Assembly (NCBI GenBank): GCA_009667805.1 | Contig: CM019064.1 | Span: 111,264,328 to 111,328,327, forward strand | Source of the DNA: Leptobrachium leishanense | Lineage: Eukaryota > Chordata > Amphibia > Anura > Megophryidae | Length of the DNA stretch: 64,000 nt | Reading direction: 5' to 3' | Notes under the pieces: model-generated | Seen by the model: the letters and a program-made list of their open reading frames with translations, nothing else | What the model was told of the DNA's origin: nothing | Databases searched by the model: none | Made by a program: the position numbers and the translations under genes | In this document: positions 1-9,490 of the stretch, one piece after another | How positions within the stretch are numbered: position 1 is the first letter of the stretch | Layout: each line of letters starts with the position of its first letter

Positions 1-52
1 ATTTTATGTTGCTGATATTTTACATGTGCTTTATTTTTCCTTGTATGTTTAG

Positions 53-637
53 TTAAAGGAACGCTCTAATCAAAAATTCCCCCCTGTTTTTTTACATTAA
101 ACTATACCTATTCCCCCCTATTTTTTTTTTTTACTGTAATACCCTACAATCCACTTGTTTCCAACGGCGTCTTTTTTATTTTATACTCACCTCCCTCCTT
201 TTCTGCTCCCGTCCTTCTAAATCTTTCACTTGGCTAATGGTTTACGTGAGAAGCGCGCATGCGTGCCTCTCACGTAAGCCAGCCAATCAGCAGGCTTCCT
301 CCCGGCTCCATCTTCTTTGATTAGTGTTGCGCGCAAGAGGATGCGCGCAACACTAATCCTCAGCTGCTGCCGTCAGCTACTGCGGCGAGTTGGAGACGTC
401 ATCGCGCTGAAAGCGCAATGACAGCTCCTACTCGGCAAAAGTCGGCAGAAGCGGGAAATATGAATCCCGCTCTGCTGACTGACAGCTGGGAGGGCGGAGT
501 AAAGTCCTCCGCCTCTTTCAGCTGTTTTCAGCTGTTTCAGCCGATCGGAGGGAGGGGGGACAGACAAGGGCATACTCAGGACATCATGACCACCTAAAAA
601 AGCTTAGGTGGTCATGTTGCCTAGAGTATCCCTTTAA
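53..637. mobile_element. TTAA-flanked MITE with internal hairpins
   Basis: The ends are inverted: TTAA followed by AGGAACGCTCTA on the left and TAGAGTATCCCT followed by TTAA on the right. TTAA duplication is the hallmark of Kolobok and piggyBac transposons (known). The 577-bp body has no coding capacity. It contains strong hairpins at about 242-277, 319-358 and 591-612. Another copy start (AGGAGCACTCTAGGC) follows a TTAA at 25060. Confidence 0.7.
319..358. repeat. Perfect 16-bp hairpin inside MITE
   Basis: GATTAGTGTTGCGCGC (319-334) pairs perfectly with 343-358 around an 8-base loop. It is one of three stems in this TTAA element. Confidence 0.85.
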
Positions 638-845
638 GAAAATATTTTACTCTATATGTGTCACTGTGTGCATCCACTTTGTGATCTTTTGTGTTGTAAA
701 CAGCCCTCCCCACAGTATCTTTACTACACTTGGTGCTCACTCTGTGGCAATGGCCATATAATGGAGTCTATTGATTGATCACTGACTCAAATCATTGTAT
801 TGTGTGGGATGTATTCAAAGGACATCACCCGGAGGTAGATTAGTT

Positions 846-1519
846 GGGCCCTATTACAATCTTCATGCATACGTTTGCGCCCGTGCAAAAACACATTAAC
901 GCGAGGGGCAAAACCCTTTGCGCTGAACGGCATATTACAATGTCAGCGCAACAAATGCACGTATATGTGAACCTGCGCGAATGCTGCACGATGTTACTGC
1001 ACTTTGCGCGTCCTATATTTAATATTGTGAGCGCAAATGCGTTTGTGCGCTGGTACGCGGATGGTATTACAATCTATGCGCAATTTGTAATGCACAGCCT
1101 TTGCACGCATAATTTTAGCAACTCCTAAAAGCTGGTGTTAATGGCAAATCTGAACGACCTGGCCGAAACCAAATACACCAGCCCAAAAAAAAATATGCAG
1201 CAAAGTATAGTTACACATTCTAAACATAATGAATTCTAAACAGCAATAAATTTGAGAAGTTGTGTGTGCATTCTTTATTGATGCAGCATATATGCGCAGA
1301 TTGACTTTGACAGACACAAAAACTTAACGTGAGACAATTGTGGTTCTTAATTCTGATTGGCTAAATCGCGTGAAAAAAAGTCCGCACACGGATTTCTGGG
1401 CGCAACGTTGCTGTGCGCGCATTTTTGCACGTCCATTTTACAGCGTTATTGCTCGACGGATGAAAAAATGCGCGAGGATTGTAATTCCAGCGTTGATTTA
1501 GGCGATTCCAGCGTTGAAT
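846..1519. mobile_element. MITE copy, GGGCYNWATTACAATC family, one end lost
   Basis: It is similar over most of its length to the complete element at 62849-63741: the same cgTTTGCGC-rich start, the same central segment (AGCAACTCCTAAAAGCTGG) and the same TTGCTCGACGGATGAAAAAA stretch. The left end reads GGGCCCTATTACAATC. The right end stops at the CCAGCGTTG motif, without the terminal inverted repeat. The following stretch to 1796 has no gene; 1690-1790 looks like another MITE fragment. Confidence 0.6.
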
Positions 1520-1796
1520 ACCCTCCTGCCACCTTATGTAAATATTTCCTACTCCTCCTCATTAACGGTTAAATAATGGAGATTAAATAAACAAGAGTCG
1601 CAAAGCTTTTGGTAAATGCTGCATCATGGGAAAAATATACAAACGGGAGATCAAAACCTTACTTTATTTTTCCTTTTCACATACAAGTTACTTAACCCGT
1701 TTGCGTTTGGATCGTAATATGCGGTAGACACCGCAGCTAATGTTAACGATCACGCAAGTCAGCGTTAACGTTAACATCAAGAATGTAATGTGGCCC

Positions 1797-1975
1797 CTAG
1801 ACTGTAAGTTCCCCCAGGAATAGGGCCCTCCTGTCCTTCTGTATTTGCTGGCAGGAATACTGACCTACCTCCTGTATGTATTGTAGAATTGTCCTGTCTT
1901 TACCCTTTGCACCTTGTACCGCGCTGCGGAATGTGTTGGCGCTTAATAAATAATAAATAATAATAATAGTAATGT
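1797..1975 (+). mobile_element. L2-like LINE 3' tail
   Basis: It shows the characteristic tail: CTAGACTGTAAGTTCCCCCA, then GCGCTGCGGAATGTGTTGGC, then an (AATAAT)n run. The same tail ends the LINE fragment at 54063-54893, which retains reverse transcriptase C-terminal coding. It is a 5'-truncated insertion in the intron directly after the ANOS1 exon 1986-2132. Confidence 0.75.
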
Positions 1976-1985
1976 TGACGCTTAC

Positions 1986-2132
1986 CTTCCGTCTTCTTCC
2001 AGTAGACTTTGACTTGCAGCTGGTTATCGTGGTAGAATGGGGTACCGATTTCCAGCATGCGAGCTGTTCTCTTCCTTTGAGGTGGTGCAAGGGCATCAGT
2101 CTTGATTTTGCTGGTTTTTGGAGCTTGATCCT
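1986..2132 (-). CDS. ANOS1: ANOS1 exon: linker and start of FN3-3
   Basis: This 147-base exon (phase 1 in, phase 1 out) has acceptor tatttacag and donor GAAG|gtaagc. It encodes a split lysine codon and then 48 residues, DQAPKTSKIKTD to VYWKKTE. The first 25 residues are a basic, poorly conserved linker (PPQRKRTAR). MLEIGTPFYHDNQLQVKVYW is the conserved opening of FN3-3. The donor ends 15 bp from an L2-like LINE tail (1797-1975), so the 5' end of the following intron was almost reached by a transposon. Continuation of FN3-3 lies to the left of the window. Confidence 0.95.
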
Positions 2133-2387
2133 CTGTAAATAATACACTGATTTAGCAAATGTAAATAATGATGGTGCAAATAATATTGTAAGGTAATTCT
2201 AATGATTTTTTGTAGCAGCACTTATTTTACCTTTCATGAAATCAAAAGTCGTGTTTTAGCGTCAGTTGCTTCTCAATGTAATTGTTACTGATGCTACTAA
2301 TTGTTACTGATGTAGGACTACTTACTATACTATTGGTACAGTCTACTGACACTAAATAAAAGGTTCACTAAACACTGTTCTTATAAC

Positions 2388-2591
2388 AAATAGAAATAGA
2401 TGAGCTGGGCACTCTAGGAGAGCATCTTGGTAGTGTTTATTGAGGACACACCTCACACAACATTTTGGCCCTATACAGATCCTTTTTTGAGTGCGCTTGA
2501 AAAAGTTCTATATAGGACCAAAACGTCATGTGTCCTCAATAAATACTACCAAGACACTCTCCTAGAGTGCCCTGCTCATCTATTTCTATTT
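2388..2591. repeat. Foldback element, 63-bp arms
   Basis: Arms 2388-2450 and 2529-2591 are near-perfect inverted repeats beginning AAATAGAAATAGATGAGC, with a 78-bp spacer. The flanks carry no obvious coding potential. Confidence 0.8.
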
Positions 2592-3363
2592 CGTATTGTG
2601 ATAGATTGGGCCGCTCTTTTCCGTTTGGCATCAGGGAAAGAAGAAGTGCATATTAGAAGTGTGAGCCCTCCCCTCTTGTCATCTTTCAATGAATGGCCGG
2701 TGGATTTACTTTGGCAAACTTTGGCGGAAATACATTGAATCAAGCATGATGCAACTACATGGAATTCGCTATTTAGTGACCTATCTTTATAGCTCTCCCT
2801 CCTTTTACCATTCAATATACTTTCTGATTAGGTTGTTCAGCGCAGATCACAAAGTAGGTTTCAATGGGATCTGACTGATGATGCCAGGTTACCTGGCGAA
2901 ATGCGTCTCAGGACCTTTTTAATTTGAATTATTATTTTAAAATTGTTGTAAGACCGTTTTATACTATAATAATTTTTTTGGTATTTTAAAAGTGCCCGGT
3001 CCAGGTTTTTTTTTGATTACCATCTCCACTGGATTCCGGGGACCATCCGCGGTCAAAAGGGGTTAAGAGGCCACCTTGAAGGACCTTGGGAGCGATTCAC
3101 CCTCAGAACCGAGTGAAGAGGCTCTGAGTACTGTAAGTACCCCACAGGGGATAGGCAGGGGCAAGTACCGCCGAGTACTGCACCACTGTGGCTTTCTCTG
3201 GCTTGTATCTCCCCTCCAGAAATCACTAACATCGTGGGATCCACACTACATGAACGAAGTCTACAAGCTACAACGTTTTTGACTTTTTATCTGTAAAAAT
3301 ACACAATACATTTTGTTCCATTTAGCGATATGTATGAAATGTCTCTTTTTTCTTTAATTTGAA
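2592..3363. other. Non-coding intron stretch, probable retroelement remnant
   Basis: No ORF with family features. The hammerhead-like motif at 2866-2915 and a following T-rich tract suggest the untranslated region of a Penelope-like or retrozyme-like element (inference). Confidence 0.35.
2866..2915 (+). ncRNA. Hammerhead-ribozyme-like motif
   Basis: The core CTGATGA is at 2875-2881. Stem II is GCCAGG/CCTGGC (2883-2888, 2892-2897), followed by GAA (2898-2900). A minimal loopless stem III ATG/CGT (2901-2906) precedes C at 2907. Stem I pairs CTGA (2871-2874) with TCAG (2908-2911). One extra base (2882) sits between the core and stem II, which may weaken activity. Such minimal hammerheads are known from Penelope-like elements. 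Confidence 0.6.
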
Positions 3364-3571
3364 CCTGGGTGGAGTAGATGTAACATCACTGCTCTGCGTG
3401 GAGAGAGCCTGTGGAGTCGTGGGTTCGATCCCCAGGAGCACCTCTCCAGTAAGTGTTCTTGGGCAAGACACCTAACGGTACATACTCACCACCCAGGACA
3501 TACTTGAAAACAAGAGAAATCTCAATGTATCCTTCCTGGTAAAATACTTTCTCAAATCTAAAAAAAAAAAA
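3364..3571 (+). mobile_element. tRNA-headed SINE, copy 1
   Basis: The tRNA-like head has a polymerase III B box, GGTTCGATCCC (3422-3432). A conserved middle TTGGGCAAGACACCTAACG, reminiscent of CORE/MIR SINEs, follows. The tail contains AATCTCAATGTATCCTTCC and A11. Sister copies are at 38171-38379 and, on the minus strand, 63764-63974. It is not a functional tRNA, because no acceptor stem or anticodon arm can be closed. Confidence 0.7.
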
Positions 3572-5216
3572 GTTTCCTCTCATCCGCATAAGTATTTCTA
3601 TAATATTTATGTTGGTTATATGCTATCTTCATCTAATTTTGAGCTGCGCCTAAGGACCTTTTTTGTACTGTTCAATCTCTGTACTAGTTTGGGTGTCAGG
3701 TACGATTCCTAGAGGCATTGCGGAAAACGTAACCTCCATCCACAACCTTACTACTTACTAAATTTATATCTCCATTAGCACCACTACCCTTCCTCACCAT
3801 TATTGTTATTCAATGGGATCTTCACTGTTGTTTCTGCTGACGATTTAGTTTTAGATTTCAGTGTAGTTTCAGTTGAAGTTGTTTAGCATTGTTTATGGTG
3901 ATGTTTCTATCAGAGTTCAATGTAGATCATCACTTTAAAATTGTGAAGTAAATCACTGGTAATACAAACAATGGTGGACAAATTCTGAATGAAGAATAGC
4001 TATAACCTACTCATTTTACAGAAGAATAATGGTGGTACCATTGATAAGCGATGCTTAAAACCACTTCACAGGTAGTTATTGAATTTTGCTTTTGTGGATA
4101 GCCAAAGTTCATTATAGTTGCAACAATGACAACTTTTACTATTGATAGCAGCTACTGAGAACTTTGCTGCCATAATGGTGCTTTGTAATAAATAACCTCT
4201 TAAGTGATGAATGCGTGAAGAATTGCAAGAGAATTACATATTACAGACCAAACTAGCTGACTAGGATCCTGTCCCCGGTATTCCATAAGCTTAGTTATGT
4301 TAGTGACCATTTTTAACATTTAGTACACCAGCCGAGGTGTTAAAAATTAACAGACCAACTCGTTACTTATTTTGCAGCTTGACCACTGCGACTGCCAACT
4401 GTACACGATTGCTACTAGCTTTGTACAGGATTAACATTAGCGGTTTCAACGTTGCTTGATATTCTGGCTTGCAGTCTTGCAAAACTGGTGTAACACCCAA
4501 AATATAAAGAAAATCCCTTAAAATAAATCAACTCACACTTATGAACCCTCATTGTAAAGGACTGAGTAACTGATTTCCTCCTCTTGCCACAAAGAGGACA
4601 CAGAAAACAAAAGTTATCCAGTGTCCTCTGCTGACTTTGAGTGACCCTGTGATATTGCATACATCTGAAATCACGTAAGGGCCCAGGCAAGTCTCCATGG
4701 AGTCCTATGGACATCAGGAGAGACTATCGGAGACGGCATACGGCACCAATGCTGGTATCCATTAGTAGCTCCCTAATATTATGAGTCGAGCTGCTGACAT
4801 ACCAGCTTGCTTGTAAATGAACCAATCATAGGGAGCTTCTACTATTCACGCTAGATTTTAGGATCTGCAGCTTTCTATTACATGCTCAGATGGAATAGAA
4901 GCCTAGGTTAACCCTGTAAGACATGGACTTTTCATATTCTTCCTTAATTTCTACAGAAACTGGGACTTCCCTGAAAAATATTAAATTTTTATGACAAAGA
5001 CCATCCATTAACCTCTTATAACACTTTTAGCTTTATCAATCTCCTAAGGATTTTCCAGAGCACATTACACATTATCCAGTATCAAAAAATAAATTACAAT
5101 ACAGCTTTATATTTCTGCAATGCATTAATAAAGTATAATTTATATCAGATTTTATTAATTAATGAAACCCACTAAGTAATACAATTAAATACAGTGCCAA
5201 TATTTAGTCTACTTAC

Positions 5217-5355
5217 TGCTTGATGAACCAGATGAAAAGGAGAGAGAGACCTTGGCACTTTTCAGACGCACTTGTCCCCAGTACGTAATTGCTTGTATCT
5301 CGACCAAATAGTTGCTGTTTGGTTGAAGTCCGTCCAAAGTCACATAGTTTTGAGA
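5217..5355 (-). CDS. ANOS1: ANOS1 exon: FN3-2, second half
   Basis: This 139-base exon (phase 0 in, phase 1 out) has acceptor ctaacttcag and a near-consensus donor, GCA|gtaagt. It encodes 46 residues from [10 protein letters not shown] to a serine-rich end (SFSSGSSS). The [15 protein letters not shown] segment is the F strand of FN3-2, with the conserved tyrosine and alanine. The [10 protein letters not shown] segment is the last strand. The serine run starts the variable linker between FN3-2 and FN3-3. Confidence 0.96.
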
Positions 5356-5761
5356 CTGAAGTTAGATAGGAATCACATACACATGAAAATAATGATAAAT
5401 GAGTGGATGAGAGCAATTTACTGCCAACAGAAATATATGTCATGTTTTACGAAGAAAAAAGTATCTTTAGATTGTAATATGCATAAAATGAGAACGAGAG
5501 TTGGCTTGAGTTGTAATACTGGTTCCTTCACCAGGGATTTTTCTAAAACAAAATATATTTAGATCTATTTTTTTTTTTACCAAAATTCTATATTAGCATG
5601 ACTTTTCTGGCAATAAAAAATATTCATTTTTATTATGCAATAAAAATAGCTTTGTTAGAATTCTTTTAAAAAAAATTTACCTTCCCTAACACAATGTAAT
5701 TCAACACATTGTCAGATGCCAAAAAAAGAAACAATGTAAAACATATATCCATTTCATTTAC

Positions 5762-5967
5762 CCCTTCAGTTGTCTTCCTCCGTTTCTTCTTAGCTGGAAC
5801 GACAGATTTAGCATTGGCAGTCCAGCTCCAAAACACTTTGTAATGGTGTACAGGAATATCAGGTTCCTCTTGCAGATCCCATATAATCTTAGCTGTCACA
5901 GTCCCATCGCTGATAATGGTGGTATTTGCAAGTTTTAAGTTGGTTGGTGCCAGCGGGGCGGATGGAT
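5762..5967 (-). CDS. ANOS1: ANOS1 exon: FN3-2, first half
   Basis: This 206-base exon (phase 1 in, phase 0 out) has acceptor gatattgcag and donor GGG|gtaaat. It encodes 68 residues starting [10 protein letters not shown] and ending KTTEG. It covers the first strands of FN3-2: [18 protein letters not shown] is the B-C strand region and KVFWSW the C' strand. A strongly basic run, KKKRRK near the end, is a known anosmin-1 feature thought to bind heparan sulfate. An NTT sequon (residues 14-16) could be glycosylated. The intron to the next exon is only 406 bp, the shortest here, so this domain is effectively a compact unit. Confidence 0.97.
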
Positions 5968-6357
5968 CTGCAATATCAAAGTAATGTTATTTCTTATATG
6001 CTGCTTAATCTATGCTGTGGAATTTATTCTAAGATTAAATTGTCTTTTTAATAATTACTGGTAATAATTTTACTTAATTTATTAATCTAATCATAATTAG
6101 TATGCAGTCCATTGGGAATCTCCAGTCCACAAACATGTGGGTCACATATGTATGAGTTTCAGAAGGGTATATAAAGATAACCTACACGTTTGATCAGGGA
6201 CCGTGGTACCCACTGATGTTTTGAGACTACATTTCCCATGACACCTATCTTCTTAAAGGAGTATCTGAAAATATATTTCCATATTGTTCCAAACAATGTA
6301 GTGGCAAAGTCATGCGCCTATTCACTTTAGTTTTACATGTGTTGAAACCTTCTAGAT

Positions 6358-6541
6358 CACTGGTTCACAACCTCGGTCCTCAAGTACCCCTAACAGGCCA
6401 GATTTTAAGGATTCCCTTGGGGAAATGCAGACTGAATCCCGCAATCACTGAGCAGCAAATCATATCTCATGTGCTGTGCTTCAGATATCTGGAAAACCTG
6501 GCCTGTTAGGGGTGCTTGTGGAGTGCGGTTGGGAACCACTG
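6358..6541. mobile_element. hAT (Charlie-type) MITE with 8-bp TSD
   Basis: The ends CACTGGTTCACAACC and GGTTGGGAACCACTG are inverted. They are flanked by TTCTAGAT (6350-6357) and TTCTAAAT (6542-6549), an 8-bp duplication with one change. It is 184 bp and closely related to the copy at 29596-29777. Confidence 0.85.
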
Positions 6542-7066
6542 TTCTAAATGGATACCACAATTTATCGCTGCTTCAGTATCCATCTTGCCATAATTGATGT
6601 GGCTCATGTTTGTGGTTCTTCAAACCCTAAAGAAATTGACGTTCCAAGATGCGTAAGATTGGACAGAAAAATTAAGCCTACCTCCAAACATAAATAGGTT
6701 ACCCAAGTCCACGGTGATGATTACAAAAGCTTAATTCTTAAGTATTCTTCCCAACATTGGAAGGTTACCCTTCCCCATCAATGGTAATGAGGGGAAGATG
6801 TGACCCACCTTCCTACAAGTTGCAACATGGCATATGTGAAAAACAGATTGTATGGCAACTTTGCTGCCTAGCTCCAGTCATAAGTAGAGAGGTATATGGT
6901 AATGTGCTGCAGATATAGGACAAATTGAGCACTGATGGTAACCCACAAAAAGTATTTTGTATTCAGTATCTAGCGAACTGGGGGTGACCCTGTAATCTGA
7001 ATATATAATAAAGGAAACTGAACTGGTATGATAGCTGATAACTGACTCTCCACTATAACATATATA

Positions 7067-7300
7067 TGGCTTTGACCAGTTGCATAACCTTATCTCTGCT
7101 AGAAAGACATAGTATGGCATAGCATTGATTTTAGGGTTTTGTGTAATAACAGATCCAGGATGCAGAAAAGTGAGACAGAGGTCATTTGCATATCCTACCC
7201 AGAATTCCTTGCTGCATATGGGGAATGTGGCACAGGAACTCTGGGATGCAATTCTTTGAATTGCTGTGATGTGCAGGTGGCTTCTGCAATAATAAACACA
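7067..7300 (+). mobile_element. Ribozyme-family repeat body, ribozyme absent
   Basis: It is nearly colinear with 22251-22485, starting TGGCTTTGACCAGTTGCAT and ending AATAATAAACACA. Homology begins seven bases after the predicted ribozyme cleavage position of the intact copy, so this copy lacks the hammerhead. It includes octamer ATTTGCAT (7184-7191) followed by CCTACCCAGAATTCC. Confidence 0.8.
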
Positions 7301-7331
<31 letters not shown>

Positions 7332-7366
7332 TACACATGTATACACACACACATACATACACATAT
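7301..7366. repeat. (AT)n/(AC)n microsatellite
   Basis: An alternating AT run passes into ATACAC and ACACAC motifs, directly abutting the 3' end of the ribozyme-family repeat. Confidence 0.95.
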
Positions 7367-8528
7367 TTTTTCTTTATTACTTTTTTTGCTGTTTTTCAAA
7401 GCAGTCATTACACCAATTTGAATGCATTTGCTCAATTTGGTGTGTGTCACAATACTGTCACAGACATTTATTTTGCATAAGCTACACGCAGTACAAAAAT
7501 AGCAGATTAAGTGGAGCGTCACTTAGATTTAGAACAAGAAAAGAGAAGAACTTGAAAGCATTTTAAAAAGATGAGCTCAGGAATTCTTTCACTTGATTGT
7601 GCACCTGGATGTTTTTGCAGGGGCAAATTAGCTATTTATTACATTTCCACGCTCACTGCATTACTCAAATAATCAACATAATAAGTGAGGCACCCATTCT
7701 TTTTTTAAGTAATCTGCCATTATTACGTTGAAAGGAAGAACAGTTTTTATTCTATTGTGCACAGATGTGATACAAAGAAAAAGAATCATAATTACAATGA
7801 GATGACGAGAGAAGTAAGGATTACATCTTTCAAAAGGTATTATTTCAATCTGTTCACCTGAATATTCTATTTCTGGCTAACAAATTACTGCTATTCAAAT
7901 TTTTTACATGTTATTAAACTGATAAAGACCTGTATTGCACAATGGCAAATGGTATAATTGGATCGTTTTTCAGGAAATATTCTTTGTGATATAAATTACA
8001 GCACACTTACATCAGGCTACGGGTCACACAATGCTATATAAAAACACATATCTCAAATGAACGGTTGTATGCTCTGTCTTCAAGCCCTGTGTTAAAGTTC
8101 CAGGTATATTCATAGTGTAAAACAACTCTTACACTATCTCAATATTGAAAATGGAAGAGACAGCCTTAGAGATTCATGTGTTTTGTGTCAAAATAAATAC
8201 TTAAATAAATGATATTCCCACGTAGCCATCACTCACGATCTATCTATCGATCTGTCTATCTGTCCAACTATCGGATTCTAAATGGATAATTCACAAATAT
8301 TCATGCTTACTATACTATACAATACCATTGCAGTAATTATCCGAGATTTTAAAAGTGTATACAGTCTTACATTAAGTAAACCCCTAGCAAAAAAACCTTG
8401 AAGACACAGAAAAATTCACACACAAGCAAAAACATTCAGAAAGTCTCTTACAAACAAAACTGTGTTTGTCTGTTATTTTAGGCATGTGAGGCTCATAAGA
8501 CATCTAGAATGGCAGTGATGAAAAAGCC

Positions 8529-9072
8529 TAAATAAAGATCCCCGACTGAGGAGGCTTGCAGGACGCAAGCGAAACGCGTCTCAGATTCTTTTTTACTTTA
8601 TTTTATTTTGTAATACCGTTGATTTATTTTATTTAATTATTTTTATACCAATTAAATTCTTATCTTTCCAATCGACTCTGGCATGTATATCAAGCCAATA
8701 TTCTGGAAAGGCTCTTGTGTCTACAGAATTGAAAGACCATCTGGATATTCCTATGGGGGTGAGGTCCCCCCTATTAAGAGACCTACAGGCGATTTGATAC
8801 GAGCCATTTGAGGCTCCTCCTTTGTGAGCGTGACCATCGATTTTTAATATAAGTGTTGTATAATTAACTGTATTACGCAATCAGATTTCTGTTTCCCCCT
8901 CGGGATACATTTCTATGATACAGAATTTCTGAATGGGAAAGATCCATCCCACGCTGATACATATAAGTTAAGTTACCAGCTCTGTCTATTTCTGACCACA
9001 TGCATATGCTATTACATTGCGCTCCCTATTAGATACATATTATATGTATATTTTTTGTCTAAATAAAGATCC
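8529..9072 (+). mobile_element. Candidate retrozyme/Penelope-type fragment between direct repeats
   Basis: The 13-mer TAAATAAAGATCC occurs at 8529-8541 and again at 9060-9072, 531 bp apart. A hammerhead-like motif starts right after the first. The stretch between is AT-rich and non-coding. Direct repeats flanking a ribozyme resemble pseudo-LTRs of Penelope-like elements or retrozymes (inference). Confidence 0.4.
8541..8590 (+). ncRNA. Hammerhead-ribozyme-like motif, weak stem I
   Basis: The core CTGAGGA is at 8546-8552. Stem II is GCTTGC/GCAAGC (8554-8559, 8565-8570), followed by GAA (8571-8573). Stem III is ACG/CGT (8574-8579), followed by C at 8580. Base 8553 is extra. Stem I has only two clear pairs, so self-cleavage is doubtful. 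Confidence 0.5.
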
Positions 9073-9244
9073 TCCTTACTAATTTTCGGTGTGCCTGATT
9101 GCCTTTTCCTGTTTCTGATATCACAAAACATCCAGGACTATATATCAATCCTGTAAACATAACTACACTAGTGGTTGGAAACTTACAACAGCTCCGGTTA
9201 GGTGTACACCAGGATTGGAATGCAACCTCCAGTCTATGCATTAG

Positions 9245-9375
9245 GATATGTATGTGCATGTAAATAGGTAGATCGATAGAAGGATAGATAAATACTAGAT
9301 AGAAAGAAGCACAGATAAGTGGATAGATGTAGATGTAGATATAGATAGCACATAGAAACAGATCAATAGAAACAC
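9245..9375. repeat. GATA-rich degenerate simple repeat
   Basis: Repeated GATAGAT/AGATA words over about 130 bp; a similar short TCTATC tract lies at 8238-8270. Confidence 0.6.
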
Positions 9376-9490
9376 AGATGAGTAGATGCATAGAGAACCT
9401 AGCACATCAATATAAAGAGGGATGGAAGAAAAGAAAAGGTAAAAAAAAAGTAAATCAAGTTTCTAAATTAATTCCCCAAATAAACTTAAA

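Larger units (their letters stand above)
2133..5216 (-). other. ANOS1 intron (3084 bp)
   Basis: Besides the foldback, hammerhead-like motif and SINE listed separately, 3572-5216 is AT-rich with no gene. About 4250-4760 (CTCCATGGAGTCCTATGGAC and surroundings) looks like an old fragment of the MITE family seen at 9491 and 50571. Confidence 0.7.

Noticed and set aside
3364..3571. Functional tRNA gene (also at 38171 and 63764)
   Set aside because: A B box is present but the cloverleaf cannot be completed, and SINE body and tail follow.
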